From contig JAUVHV010000002.1 of the NCBI GenBank assembly GCA_030593065.1, positions 1 to 33,002 of the forward strand: a stretch of 33,002 nucleotides of DNA, read 5' to 3'. Positions 1 through 8,569 of this stretch are shown here, one piece after another. The DNA is from Candidatus Omnitrophota bacterium. GTDB taxonomy: Bacteria; Omnitrophota; Gorgyraeia; JABMRG01. Under the pieces are notes generated by a model. The model was not told the DNA's origin. It made no database searches and worked only from the letters and a program-made list of their open reading frames with translations. A program made the translations under genes and the position numbers. Position 1 is the first letter of the stretch. The number at the start of each line of letters is the position of its first letter.

Positions 1-1205
1 TTTATTGAATCAATATGTTTGCTTAAGCCCTCTAAATTTGCTATTCTCTCTATATCTTCCTTTACGCCTTCAAGCGCTCTTTTTGAATAAGAGACAACAT
101 GTATACCTTTTAAGAAATCCCAGATACTTAAACCAGAGAAAAATCTGGCGCTGCCTCCTGTAGGCAATACATGGCTTGGGCCCGCGACATAATCACTCAG
201 CGCAGTAGGTGTATATTCACCCAGCAATATACAACCTGCGTTCTGTATCATTTTGGAAAGCTTCTTAGGATCCTTTACCATAAGCTGGAGGTGCTCAGGA
301 GCTATCTTATTTGCGATCTCCGCGGCTTGTTTTAAATTTTTCACAACTATTAAATAGCCCTTAAACGGTTGCTGCCGCATAAATTTTGCGAGGCGTTTAG
401 ATTTTGTAATCAGGATTGATAGCCCCATAAGATGTTCGAACTGAGCAGCCATGTCTGCTGCAACATACTCGTAGTTTACGCTGTCATCAGCGATAATAAC
501 AACCTCACTAGGCCCTGCTACCATATCAATACCCACATAACCGAAGACCTGCCTTTTCGCCTCTGATACATATTGATTACCCGGGCCTACGATCTTATCC
601 ACACGCGGTATACTCTTTGTGCCAAATGCGAGCGCTGCTATTGCCTGTGCGCCGCCAACTTTATATATTTCAGTTATGCCGAGTAAGTTTGCCATGACCA
701 ATATATACGGGTGGACACTTCCATATTTATTAGGAGGCGTTACTATAACAATCCTCTTTACACCCGCGATCTTGGCTGGGAGAACTGTCATGTAGACAGT
801 CGAGGCAAGGGGTGCTGTGCCAGCCGGAATATAGATCCCGACAGACTGTAACGGCGTTATCCTCTCGCCCAGCATTATACCTTCCTTGTCTTTTATTTTC
901 CAGGATTTCTTAAGCTGTTTTTTATAAAACTGGCTTACATTCTCAATCGCAATCTTAAAACTATTCACAAGGTTTGGATCCATATTCTGGTATGCGCCAT
1001 TCACCTCCCCTGGACTTACTTTGAGTTGGCGAGGCTTTATCTTGATATTATCAAACTGTTTTGTATACCTGAGGAGGGCTTCGTCGCCATGGGATCTTAT
1101 ATCCTCAATGATCTTTGAGACTTTCTCTCGCACACTCCTCTTCAGGTCAATACCTCGATTATATAATCTTACAAGCTCTTTACTGTTTGGCCTTATGCTC
1201 TTCAT
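1..1205 (-). CDS. hisD: Histidinol dehydrogenase (3' end cut by window edge)
   Basis: Catalyses the last two steps of histidine synthesis, oxidising L-histidinol to histidine with two NAD+. I translated it by hand: 401 codons are visible, reading MKSIRPNSKELVRLYNRG at the start. Family signatures seen are VGIYIPAGTAPLASTVYM, GPGNQYV, DMVAGPSEVVI, the catalytic pair in APEHL, the zinc ligands Q and H in AAQFEH, D in ALSDYVAGPSHVLPTGG, and H in EGLSKH at the window edge. The usual length is about 430, so only some 25 residues are missing. The ATG overlaps the alaS stop as ATGA and is preceded by AAGGAG at good spacing, so hisD is translationally coupled to alaS. It is the only amino-acid biosynthesis gene in the window. 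Confidence 0.95.
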   Translation of the reverse strand, partial: MKSIRPNSKELVRLYNRGIDLKRSVREKVSKIIEDIRSHGDEALLRYTKQFDNIKIKPRQLKVSPGEVNGAYQNMDPNLVNSFKIAIENVSQFYKKQLKKSWKIKDKEGIMLGERITPLQSVGIYIPAGTAPLASTVYMTVLPAKIAGVKRIVIVTPPNKYGSVHPYILVMANLLGITEIYKVGGAQAIAALAFGTKSIPRVDKIVGPGNQYVSEAKRQVFGYVGIDMVAGPSEVVIIADDSVNYEYVAADMAAQFEHLMGLSILITKSKRLAKFMRQQPFKGYLIVVKNLKQAAEIANKIAPEHLQLMVKDPKKLSKMIQNAGCILLGEYTPTALSDYVAGPSHVLPTGGSARFFSGLSIWDFLKGIHVVSYSKRALEGVKEDIERIANLEGLSKHIDSI

Positions 1206-3781
1206 TCCAACTCCTTAACTAAGATTTTCTCCGCTGTTGTTAATAGTTCTTCCACGCCTTTGAGTTCCCTTATCCCGCCTTGTGCCATATTCGGCCTGCC
1301 GCCTGCCCGGCCCTTAAAAGGTTTAATAATCTTCGATAGAAGCATCGGCGCGTCAAACCCCTTTTTAATTAAGCCGTTGCTAAGCGAAAGGAGTATTCCG
1401 GTTTTGCCCTGCTGTAAACTTACGAAAAACAGCAGATACTCTTGTTTAAGCTTATTTCTTATTATATCAGAGATATATTTGAGCACACCCATATTTTGAT
1501 TATTCATGCATTTTATTATGAGCTTAATACCTTTAATGTCCCGGCCATTTTCAATTATCAGATCTACTGCCTGTTCCGATTCTTTTAATCTCTCCTTTTC
1601 AAAGAGTTTTTCTTCTTTCTTTTTTTTCAAAAGGCGCTCTTTATCTTTCTGGCTCTTCTGATACTCCTTTTCCCATTTTCTCGCTCTATCTGCTGTACAG
1701 GCCTCTACCCTTCTTATACCAGATGCGACAGAGCCTTCATGCATTACTTTAAAGAGCTCTATCTCAGCAGTATTATTGAGGTGTGTACCGCCGCATAGCT
1801 CTCTGCTATCTGTACCAGCATGTACAACCCGTACCCTCTGCTCATACTTATCACCAAAAAATGCCAGGGCTCCTGAACTTTTCGCGTCTTTAAGGGACAT
1901 CTCTTCTACCTTAATATTATGAGAAGCTTTTATATTTTTATTAACAGACTCTTCAACTCTCGCTAATTCATCATCTGTTAATGCCTTTTGATGTGTAAAG
2001 TCAAACCGCAACTTATCTGCCGCAACAAGTGAACCTTGTTGTTTTACATGCTCACCTAATACCTTCCTTAAGGCCTTCTGCAAAAGATGTGTAGCTGTAT
2101 GGTTCCTTGCTATAGCCATGCGATAATCCGCATCGATCTCTGCCTTGACCTTATCGCCGACTTTTATATCACCTTTTACTATCTTACCTACCAGAACTAT
2201 GGCATCCTGCACCTTGCCTGATCTCTGTATAAGGATTTCTGTGTCATTGTTGCTTATCTTACCTTTATCACCTACCTGGCCGCCTGATTCACCATAAAAA
2301 ACAGACTTATCAAGTATAATCTCTACAATTCCCGTATCTACGTTAGCTTCTTTAATAAAATTTCCATTCCTATCCATCATTTCTATAACACTGGCAAATG
2401 ACTCAGACTTATCATAACCAATAAACTCTGTCTTTACCCTTATCAGGCCAGGTGTAAATATCTCACCCTGCATCTTACTGGATCTTCTGGATGCTTCACG
2501 CTGCTTTTGCATAAGGCTGTTAAACCCAGCCTCATCAACATTAGTACCTTGTGCGGCAGCTGTCTCTTTTATAATCTCTAATGGTATTCCATGTGTATCA
2601 TAGAGCTCGAATGCTATATCACCTGGTAACTCATCAATGCCTCTCTCCTTGAACAGAGATATAGTTGACTTAGTCATCGGAATACCGCTTTCCAGAGTCT
2701 TTTGAAACCTTTCTTCTTCAGTCTTTATTACAGCTGCTATATCCTGGTGTTCTTTCATAACTTCAGGATAAGGATCTTGCATGGTCTTAGCAACAGCATA
2801 AACCAGCTTATATAAAGATGGTTTCTGTATGCCTAAATTTTTTGCGCGCATCATTGCTTTTCGGATAAGGTTTCGTATAACATAACCACGTTCTTCATTA
2901 GAAGGAGCAACGCCATCAGCTATAGCAAATGTAACTGCGCGTATATGGTCAGCTATCGTGTATATATCACTATTATTTTTCTTTTCCGCTGGAGAGTCCA
3001 TCATATCTTTTATCGCCTTTATTATAGCGGAAAATATATCTGTCTCAAAATTACTCCTTACCTCCTGCATAACAGCGCATAGGCGTTCTAAACCCATACC
3101 TGTATCTATATTTTTACTGGGTAAAGGCTCTAATATGCCGCTCTCTTTTCTTTCAAACTGCGTAAAGACAAGATTCCAGAGCTCAACAAACCTCCCGCAA
3201 CCGCATACCGGGGAACAATCCTCGCTGCCACAGCCCGTACCTTCTCCGTAATCATAAAATATCTCAGAGCATGGCCCGCATGGCCCGTTAGGCCCCTTAG
3301 CCTTTGCCTCTGAAGGCCAGAAGTTATCTTTTTGGCCAAGCCTGATTATCTTCTCTTCAGGCATCCCTATCTTATCTCTCCATATATCGTATGCTTCATC
3401 ATCCTTATCATAGACAGATGCCCAGAGCCTTTTTTCAGGTATTTTAAGCGTATCTTTTAGAAATTCCCATGCCCATGTAATAGCCTCATCCTTAAAATAA
3501 TCGCCAAAAGAGAAGTTTCCGAGCATTTCAAAAAAGGTATGATGATACGCGGTCTTTCCCACATTCTCCAGGTCACCTGTACGCATACACTTCTGGCAGC
3601 TTACCGCACAGGTAAAACCTTTTATGTTACCCATAAATTCACTTTTAAATTGCGTCATACCAGCACTTGTAAAGAGCAGTGATGGGTCTTCTGCAGGTAC
3701 AAGAGAATCACTCGGAACAAGGGTATGATTCTTTGCCTTAAAAAAGTCTAAAAATTTATTACGAATCTCTACATGTCTCAT
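1202..3781 (-). CDS. alaS: Alanine--tRNA ligase
   Basis: Charges tRNA-Ala and hydrolyses mischarged Ser/Gly-tRNA-Ala in the cytoplasm. From the chosen start (MRHVEIRNKFLDFF) the protein is 859 residues, normal for the family. Visible parts in order: class II catalytic core with GPNGPCGPCSEIF, a cysteine-rich loop (about residues 184-196, GCGSEDCSPVCGCG) of the kind that can bind zinc, the editing domain with HTATH (561-565) and CGGTH (663-667) as zinc ligands, a lysine/glutamate-rich coiled coil, and a C-Ala domain with GRAGGRPNMAQGG. The frame is open 96 nt further upstream, but that part lies inside recX and does not resemble AlaS. The gene therefore overlaps recX by about 23 nt. A start three codons upstream (3790) is possible, and neither start has a clear Shine-Dalgarno. 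Confidence 0.97.
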   Translation of the reverse strand: MRHVEIRNKFLDFFKAKNHTLVPSDSLVPAEDPSLLFTSAGMTQFKSEFMGNIKGFTCAVSCQKCMRTGDLENVGKTAYHHTFFEMLGNFSFGDYFKDEAITWAWEFLKDTLKIPEKRLWASVYDKDDEAYDIWRDKIGMPEEKIIRLGQKDNFWPSEAKAKGPNGPCGPCSEIFYDYGEGTGCGSEDCSPVCGCGRFVELWNLVFTQFERKESGILEPLPSKNIDTGMGLERLCAVMQEVRSNFETDIFSAIIKAIKDMMDSPAEKKNNSDIYTIADHIRAVTFAIADGVAPSNEERGYVIRNLIRKAMMRAKNLGIQKPSLYKLVYAVAKTMQDPYPEVMKEHQDIAAVIKTEEERFQKTLESGIPMTKSTISLFKERGIDELPGDIAFELYDTHGIPLEIIKETAAAQGTNVDEAGFNSLMQKQREASRRSSKMQGEIFTPGLIRVKTEFIGYDKSESFASVIEMMDRNGNFIKEANVDTGIVEIILDKSVFYGESGGQVGDKGKISNNDTEILIQRSGKVQDAIVLVGKIVKGDIKVGDKVKAEIDADYRMAIARNHTATHLLQKALRKVLGEHVKQQGSLVAADKLRFDFTHQKALTDDELARVEESVNKNIKASHNIKVEEMSLKDAKSSGALAFFGDKYEQRVRVVHAGTDSRELCGGTHLNNTAEIELFKVMHEGSVASGIRRVEACTADRARKWEKEYQKSQKDKERLLKKKKEEKLFEKERLKESEQAVDLIIENGRDIKGIKLIIKCMNNQNMGVLKYISDIIRNKLKQEYLLFFVSLQQGKTGILLSLSNGLIKKGFDAPMLLSKIIKPFKGRAGGRPNMAQGGIRELKGVEELLTTAEKILVKELE

Positions 3782-4244
3782 TGAATACATTGCCCAATGT
3801 TTTAAGGATAATCTGGCTTGCAAACCCTCGCCTCTTAAGAAAGCTATAAAGCCTCTGCTTGGCCTTCTGCTGATCAAGGCCCTTTACCGCATACATTCTA
3901 CCCTTAAGAAGGCTCTTTACAGCCTCTTCTTCGTCAAAACTACTCTTGAAACCATCTAACAGGTTCTCTACAGCGTCTCTATCAACGCCTCTTGATAATA
4001 GTTCATACTTTATTGCAGAAAGGCTTCGCGCGTTATGTTCTAAGCGCGTCTTTATCCAAAGCATTGCGAACTTTTTATCATCTACCAGGCCCTCCCGCTT
4101 AAGCTCTGCAATAACTCTATTTGCTATCTTCTGGTTATAACCTTTATCTGATATTTTCTGCTTAAGCTCTTTCTCGAATCGCGCCGTGAAGCCCAATAAG
4201 CAGTATGCGTAAGTTTTCGCTTTATCAAAAATATCCCTTGCCAT
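3759..4244 (-). CDS. recX: Regulatory protein RecX
   Basis: RecX binds RecA filaments and modulates, usually inhibits, strand exchange and the coprotease activity. The 161-residue product has the family's tandem three-helix repeats, seen as 'IANRVIAELKREGLVDDKKFA', 'LSAIKYELLSRGVDRDAVENLL' and 'QKAKQRLYSFLKRRGFASQIIL', which is typical of RecX length and pattern. Its ATG shares one base with the degP-like stop (TAATG), so the two are translationally coupled, and its 3' end runs into alaS. The order recA-recX-alaS is common in bacteria. Here a serine protease has been placed between recA and recX, but they remain on one strand and probably one transcript. Confidence 0.9.
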   Translation of the reverse strand: MARDIFDKAKTYAYCLLGFTARFEKELKQKISDKGYNQKIANRVIAELKREGLVDDKKFAMLWIKTRLEHNARSLSAIKYELLSRGVDRDAVENLLDGFKSSFDEEEAVKSLLKGRMYAVKGLDQQKAKQRLYSFLKRRGFASQIILKTLGNVFNETCRDS

Positions 4245-5749
4245 TAATCTGTTTTTGGCGCACTTACAACCAAATAACCTCTACTAGTCTTTATAAGGGC
4301 ATCGCCAACTATAGTTGTTATTATGTTTTTGTAATCATCTATACTGCTTACGCTCTTGTTATTTATTCTGACTATGATATCACCTGGCCTTATTCCAGCC
4401 TCATCCGCGGCGGAACCTGCCTCTACATTGCTTACGATAATACCTTTTCCCTGTTCTATACGATATCTTCTGGCAATATCAGGCGTAATCTGTATAACCT
4501 CTAATCCGCGCCATGGCTCTCCTGTCTCAACCTTATCCTGTTCGCTTTCAATCCCGAAAGGCCTTTCTCCTATCCTGACAGTAATGGGCATCTCCTTTTT
4601 ATCCCTGATTATACCTACAACGATACTCTTACCGATACTAGCCTGTCCCACTATCTTAATAAGCGCTTTTAGGTCTTTTATCTTTTTCCCGTCAAATCTA
4701 CGTATTACATCACCCTCTTTTAAGCCGCCTTTTTCAGCAGGGCTATCAGAGAGCACCTTGGCAACGATAACACCTTCCATATCAGAAAGATTAAAATAAT
4801 CGGCTAAGGCACTGTCCATATTCTGTAAGCTTATACCTAGCCAGCCATAGAGTATTTTCTTACCTTCAATCAATCTCTTTAGTATATCCTTTGCGGTATT
4901 AACAGGTATTGCAAACCCAATACCCTGATAACCACCTGATGTTGAGAATATCGCAACATTGATACCAATTACCTCACCTTTTATGTTTACAAGCGGGCCT
5001 CCGCTATTGCCCGGGTTTATAGCCGCGTCTGTCTGTATAAGCCCCGAGTAATCTCTTCCTCTACCAATGGCAACTGGGAGCAACCTGTCAATTGCGCTAA
5101 CAACACCCACAGTTACTGTTGGTTTTGCACTCTGTACCGCATAACCAAATGGATTTCCTATTGCAATTGCCCACTGCCCTATTCTTGCCTTATCTGAATC
5201 ACCAAGCTTTGCCACAGGCAAACTTTTTGCCTCTATTTTAATTATCGCGAGGTCACTTCTCTCGTCCTTACCACGCAATTCACCTCTAAATTCTCTGCCA
5301 TCTGTTAGAGTAACTGTAATCTTGTCCGCACCGCGGATTACATGCTCATTTGTAAGTATGTAACCTGATTCATCGATTATAACACCGGAACCAAGCCCTC
5401 GCTGCCTGAATTCACGTTCAGGCCTATCCTCAAAAAAATCATTGAAAAACCTGTCAAAAAAATTATCATAACCAAACGGGCTGTAATATATCTCGTTTCT
5501 CATTTTTGTAATATACTCTGTGCTTACAGACACAACCGTAGGCCCTACTTCTTTCGCAATTTTCATAAACGCACCTTCATCCGATATGCGGGCCTGCACC
5601 CCTACATCAGATTGAACTGCATCCAAAGTAACATTAGCTACCCTGTTTTTCACATTAAGTGGCAAAAAAATAAGCTTTGCTGTCAATGCAATACAAATTA
5701 TTACAGCCAGTACTAATACGGACATAAAAGTAGTCTTTTTTATACGCAT
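4244..5749 (-). CDS. degP: Do/HtrA-family periplasmic serine protease
   Basis: Envelope protein-quality-control protease of the DegP/DegQ/HtrA family, 501 residues. It has an N-terminal hydrophobic segment at about residues 8-30, acting as signal peptide or anchor. The trypsin-like domain carries the triad His136 (TNEHV), Asp166 (RSDLAI) and Ser249 (GNSGGP). Two PDZ domains follow, one beginning near GWLGISLQ (residue 302) and one near WRGLEVIQ (about 411). A long phenylalanine/aspartate-rich LA-type loop precedes the catalytic His. AGGG lies upstream of the ATG. It sits between recA (102-nt gap) and recX (1-nt overlap), an unusual place for this gene. The exact paralogue (degP, degQ or degS-like) cannot be decided from sequence alone; two PDZ domains argue against DegS. 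Confidence 0.93.
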   Translation of the reverse strand: MRIKKTTFMSVLVLAVIICIALTAKLIFLPLNVKNRVANVTLDAVQSDVGVQARISDEGAFMKIAKEVGPTVVSVSTEYITKMRNEIYYSPFGYDNFFDRFFNDFFEDRPEREFRQRGLGSGVIIDESGYILTNEHVIRGADKITVTLTDGREFRGELRGKDERSDLAIIKIEAKSLPVAKLGDSDKARIGQWAIAIGNPFGYAVQSAKPTVTVGVVSAIDRLLPVAIGRGRDYSGLIQTDAAINPGNSGGPLVNIKGEVIGINVAIFSTSGGYQGIGFAIPVNTAKDILKRLIEGKKILYGWLGISLQNMDSALADYFNLSDMEGVIVAKVLSDSPAEKGGLKEGDVIRRFDGKKIKDLKALIKIVGQASIGKSIVVGIIRDKKEMPITVRIGERPFGIESEQDKVETGEPWRGLEVIQITPDIARRYRIEQGKGIIVSNVEAGSAADEAGIRPGDIIVRINNKSVSSIDDYKNIITTIVGDALIKTSRGYLVVSAPKTD

Positions 5750-5807
5750 CTTTACACCCTTTGAATATTTTTTATAGTAGAAGAATTTAAAGAATCCCCG
5801 TACGGCA

Positions 5808-5838
5808 ATAAAATAGTTGCCTGAAACAGCTATTTTAT
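5808..5838 (-). terminator. Weak AU-rich hairpin after recA
   Basis: A 12-bp stem (5808-5819 with 5827-5838, one imperfect pair, 7-nt loop) lies 14 nt past the recA stop and 59 nt before the degP-like start. The descending arm ends in ATTTTATT. It could attenuate recA read-through into degP-recX-alaS, but the stem is AU-rich and the U-tract is poor, so this is tentative. Confidence 0.35.
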
Positions 5839-5851
5839 GAAATTGTTATGG

Positions 5852-6895
5852 TTATGCTGCGTGCTCTTTAATCTTCTTCTCAATCTCAGCAGTAATCTTT
5901 GGGTTCTCTTTTAAAAAGACACGGGCACTCTCTCTGCCCTGTCCTATCTTCATCTCTTCGTATGAAAACCACGCGCCCTGTCTTTTCAATATATCGTATG
6001 TAAGCGCGACATCTAATATACTGCCTTCACGGGATATACCTTCAGCGTAGATAATATCAAACTCCGCACTTCTAAAAGGCGGCGCAACCTTATTCTTAAC
6101 AACCTTTGCCTTTACATGGCTGCCAACTACAACATCACCTGACTTTAGATAATCTTTTCTGCGAATATCGAGACGCACCGAAGAGTAGAATTTGAGCGCT
6201 CTTCCGCCTGGCGTTGTCTCAGGGTTACCGAACATAATACCTATTTTCATGCGTATCTGGTTTATGAATATAACACAGGTCTTCGACTTGTTTATTGCCC
6301 CCGAAAGCTTACGCAATGCCTGGCTCATAAGGCGTGCCTGTAAGCCCATCTGTGGTTGGCCCATAGCGCCTTCAATCTCCGCACGAGGAACAAGCGCGGC
6401 AACTGAATCTATTACTATAACGTCAACGGCATTAGAGCGCACGAGCGTCTCTACGATCTCAAGAGCCTGTTCACCATCATCCGGTTGTGAAATTAAGAGG
6501 TCATCTAAATTTACACCCAATTTTCCTGCATAGGTTGAGTCAAAGGCATTTTCAGCATCTATAAAAGCCGCAACGCCGCCTCTTTTCTGGGCTTGAGCAA
6601 TAATACTGAGCGTAAGTGTAGTCTTCCCGCTGGATTCCGGGCCGAATATTTCAATGACTCTTCCGCGCGGAACACCACCTATACCTAAGGCTATATCGAG
6701 AGAAATCGCTCCTGTAGGTATCGCGGGAACAGATTTTTTCATGTTTTTGTCAAGTTTCATTATAGACCCTTTGCCAAACTGCTTTTCAATCTGAGACAGG
6801 GCCAGTTCAAGTGCTTTTGCGCGCCCTTCCCGAAATCCATTATCGCCTTGTACAAGCGTAGCTTGTGCTATTTTTTGCTTAATTACCTTTACCAT
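5852..6895 (-). CDS. recA: Recombinase RecA
   Basis: DNA strand-exchange ATPase and SOS coprotease, 347 residues. It has the RecA core with Walker A GPESSGKT (residues 85-92), the Walker B-like [10 protein letters not shown], the L1/L2 DNA-binding region with [20 protein letters not shown], and an acidic/basic C-terminal tail ending KIKEHAA. The first 25 or so residues are a variable extension before the usual [19 protein letters not shown] start of homology. The ATG is set by a perfect AAGGAGG five nt upstream. It is the first gene of a transcript continuing into degP-like, recX, alaS and hisD, and is divergent from cinA, its usual neighbour in many bacteria. Confidence 0.98.
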   Translation of the reverse strand: MVKVIKQKIAQATLVQGDNGFREGRAKALELALSQIEKQFGKGSIMKLDKNMKKSVPAIPTGAISLDIALGIGGVPRGRVIEIFGPESSGKTTLTLSIIAQAQKRGGVAAFIDAENAFDSTYAGKLGVNLDDLLISQPDDGEQALEIVETLVRSNAVDVIVIDSVAALVPRAEIEGAMGQPQMGLQARLMSQALRKLSGAINKSKTCVIFINQIRMKIGIMFGNPETTPGGRALKFYSSVRLDIRRKDYLKSGDVVVGSHVKAKVVKNKVAPPFRSAEFDIIYAEGISREGSILDVALTYDILKRQGAWFSYEEMKIGQGRESARVFLKENPKITAEIEKKIKEHAA

Positions 6896-6935
6896 CGCAA
6901 CCTCCTTATGTAGTTAATATATATATTAGTCTTAA

Positions 6936-6964
6936 ATTATACCCCTTAGAATCTATAATGTAAA
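6936..6964 (-). promoter_or_regulatory. recA promoter (TTTACA-N17-TATAAT)
   Basis: On the minus strand, -35 TTTACA (6959-6964) and -10 TATAAT (6936-6941) are separated by exactly 17 nt, placing the start of transcription about 30 nt before the recA ATG. Both hexamers and the spacing are identical to those of the rpsO promoter at 18469-18497. No CTGT-N8-ACAG or GAAC-N4-GTTC LexA box is visible around it. Confidence 0.8.
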
Positions 6965-6976
6965 GTGAAAATTCAC
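6965..6976. promoter_or_regulatory. Short inverted repeat abutting the recA -35 box
   Basis: GTGAA-AA-TTCAC forms 5-bp arms immediately upstream of the recA -35 hexamer, a position suited to a regulator. It does not match a LexA consensus I know. A second small palindrome, AGAAC-C-GTTCT, lies at 7041-7051. Either could be chance. Confidence 0.3.
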
Positions 6977-7056
6977 CCCCTTTCTAACCTGAGAGTTTCA
7001 CAGCAACCCTCAGCATAGTTTGCAAGTATACCCTTAATCAAGAACCGTTCTGGAAA

Positions 7057-7215
7057 CCGGCTTTTGAGTGATGGAGCAGAACCTCTTTATTGTGAGCGGG
7101 CATGGTTCCCTGTTCTTTTGCGAAGTAAAAGAACAGGGAGAGCGAGCAATAAAACGGAGCAAAATTTTCTCGCAGGGAAAAATTTTGTGCTTCTGCGCAA
7201 TCATTCAAAAGCTGG
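7057..7215. repeat. 159-bp imperfect inverted repeat (MITE-like or structured RNA)
   Basis: Terminal arms 7057-7081 and 7191-7215 match over 21 of 25 positions, and two of the mismatches become G-U pairs in plus-strand RNA. Nested inside are a 7-bp pair (TTTATTG 7086-7092 with CAATAAA 7147-7153), a perfect 13-bp stem with a 7-nt loop (7107-7119 with 7127-7139), and an A/T-rich stem around 7159-7190 with AAAATTTT arms. The element fills most of the recA-cinA gap. Open frames across it (7038-7232 and 7064-7294) show no family resemblance and simply follow the palindrome. A non-autonomous mobile element or a structured RNA would both fit; no target-site duplication is obvious. Confidence 0.6.
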
Positions 7216-7318
7216 CTTGGCTTCTTCAGCATTACTTTTAAGCCCTCATATATATAGACGTCGAAAATGGGAATTTTCTTTCAGGAATATATAAAAAAAT
7301 GGAAAAAAATCAAATTTA

Positions 7319-7327
7319 TGCTATAAT
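7319..7327 (+). promoter_or_regulatory. Extended -10 promoter for cinA
   Basis: TGCTATAAT (TGnTATAAT) ends 9 nt before the cinA ATG at 7337. No convincing -35 hexamer is present 17 nt upstream, which an extended -10 would compensate. Transcription from here would start only about 2-3 nt before the ATG, giving a nearly leaderless mRNA. A weak AGG at 7329-7331 would then lie outside the transcript. Confidence 0.45.
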
Positions 7328-7336
7328 TAGGTCATA

Positions 7337-8569
7337 ATGAAAGCGGAAATAATAGGCATAGGCACAGAAATACTCTTAGGCCAGATAGTAAATACCAACT
7401 CAGCTTATTTGTCAGGAAAACTGGCAGAAATAGGCATAGATTGCTACAATCATGCAACTGTAGGTGACAACCACCTGCGTCTTTACTCAGCTATAACGCA
7501 AGCGCTTAATAGATCAGATATTGTAATAACAACAGGCGGTTTAGGGCCTACACTCGATGATATTACCCTTGAAGTAATTTCAAAAGTCGCGCAAAAACCT
7601 CTTATATTAAAAAAAGAGATTATCAGGCTTATAAGCGGGCATTTTAAAGAGCGCCGTATGCAAATGGCAAAAAATAACCTGCGCCAGGGATATATACCAA
7701 AAGGCGCCGCGTGGCTAAAAAATGATATAGGCACAGCACCTGGAATCGTAATAAAGATTGGAAAAAAATTATTAATCGCTCTTCCCGGCCCGCCTCGTGA
7801 AATGCAGCCAATGGTGGAAAAAGACCTGCTACCATATCTAAAAAAATCCACGGTAAAGAAATCAGTGATATTATCTCGAACACTAAAAACAACCGGGCTT
7901 GCGGAATCTCAATTACATGAAAAGATAAAACAAATTCTTAATTTATCAGGGAATACAACAGTAGGTATATACGCGCACCCTTCACAGGTAGACCTGAAGA
8001 TTACAGCAAAGGCAAAAGATATAAAAAAAGCAAAGAGAAGAATATGTTATATCGAAAAAAAGATACGTAAAGACCTCGGTAAGCTAATATTTGCCGTTGA
8101 TACAGAAACACTTGAAGGAAAAGTCGCGGATCTTCTCGGGAAAAAGACTATTGCCATAGCGGAATCCTGCACAGGAGGGCTTGTATCAGACCGGCTGACA
8201 GATATTGCGGGCATATCAAGAAATCTATTACTTGCAGTTATTGCTTATTCCAATAAAGCAAAAATAGAAATGTTAGGCATACCTGAAAAAAAACTAAAAA
8301 CTCATGGCGCGGTAAGCATGCAGGTAGCTAAAGCCATGGCAAAAAACATAAGGGTATTGGCAGGTTCCGATATCGGCGTAGCGATAACCGGAATAGCGGG
8401 GCCAACAGGTGCAACCAAGAAAAAACCTGTGGGGCTTGTGTATATAGCGTTATCTACTTCCACGCAAATTATCAGCAAAAAACGCTATTTTACAGGTAAC
8501 AGGAAGGCAATCAAATTCTGTTCCAGCCAGGCGGTACTTGATATGTTGCGTTACCATCTAATAAAATGA
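7337..8569 (+). CDS. cinA: CinA-family protein with C-terminal NMN deamidase domain
   Basis: 410 residues, the normal two-domain CinA length. The N-terminal MoaB/Mog-like domain (about 1-170; GTEILLGQIVNTNSAYL, TTGGLGPTLDD, LPGPPREM) is the COG1058 fold associated with ADP-ribose pyrophosphatase activity. The C-terminal domain (about 255-410; IAESCTGGLVSDRLT, ITGIAGPTGATKKKPVGLVYIAL) is the PncC type that hydrolyses nicotinamide mononucleotide to nicotinic acid mononucleotide in pyridine-nucleotide recycling. It is divergent from recA and overlaps thpR by ATGA, so the two form a small operon. A role in competence is known only for some Gram-positive relatives and is not implied here. Confidence 0.95.
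   Translation: MKAEIIGIGTEILLGQIVNTNSAYLSGKLAEIGIDCYNHATVGDNHLRLYSAITQALNRSDIVITTGGLGPTLDDITLEVISKVAQKPLILKKEIIRLISGHFKERRMQMAKNNLRQGYIPKGAAWLKNDIGTAPGIVIKIGKKLLIALPGPPREMQPMVEKDLLPYLKKSTVKKSVILSRTLKTTGLAESQLHEKIKQILNLSGNTTVGIYAHPSQVDLKITAKAKDIKKAKRRICYIEKKIRKDLGKLIFAVDTETLEGKVADLLGKKTIAIAESCTGGLVSDRLTDIAGISRNLLLAVIAYSNKAKIEMLGIPEKKLKTHGAVSMQVAKAMAKNIRVLAGSDIGVAITGIAGPTGATKKKPVGLVYIALSTSTQIISKKRYFTGNRKAIKFCSSQAVLDMLRYHLIK

Noticed and set aside
3782-3877. 32-codon N-terminal extension of AlaS
   Set aside because: It lies entirely within recX, and AlaS homology begins at MRHVEIRNKF.
6984-7015. CTGAGAG ... CCCTCAG, recalling a TPP (THI-box) riboswitch
   Set aside because: The second conserved TPP block (ACCTGATCT-like) and the P4/P5 arm are absent, and neither neighbouring gene concerns thiamine.
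7038-7294. Two opposite open frames (64 and 76 codons) in the recA-cinA gap
   Set aside because: They lie across the inverted-repeat element, mirror each other because of it, have no ribosome site and resemble no family.
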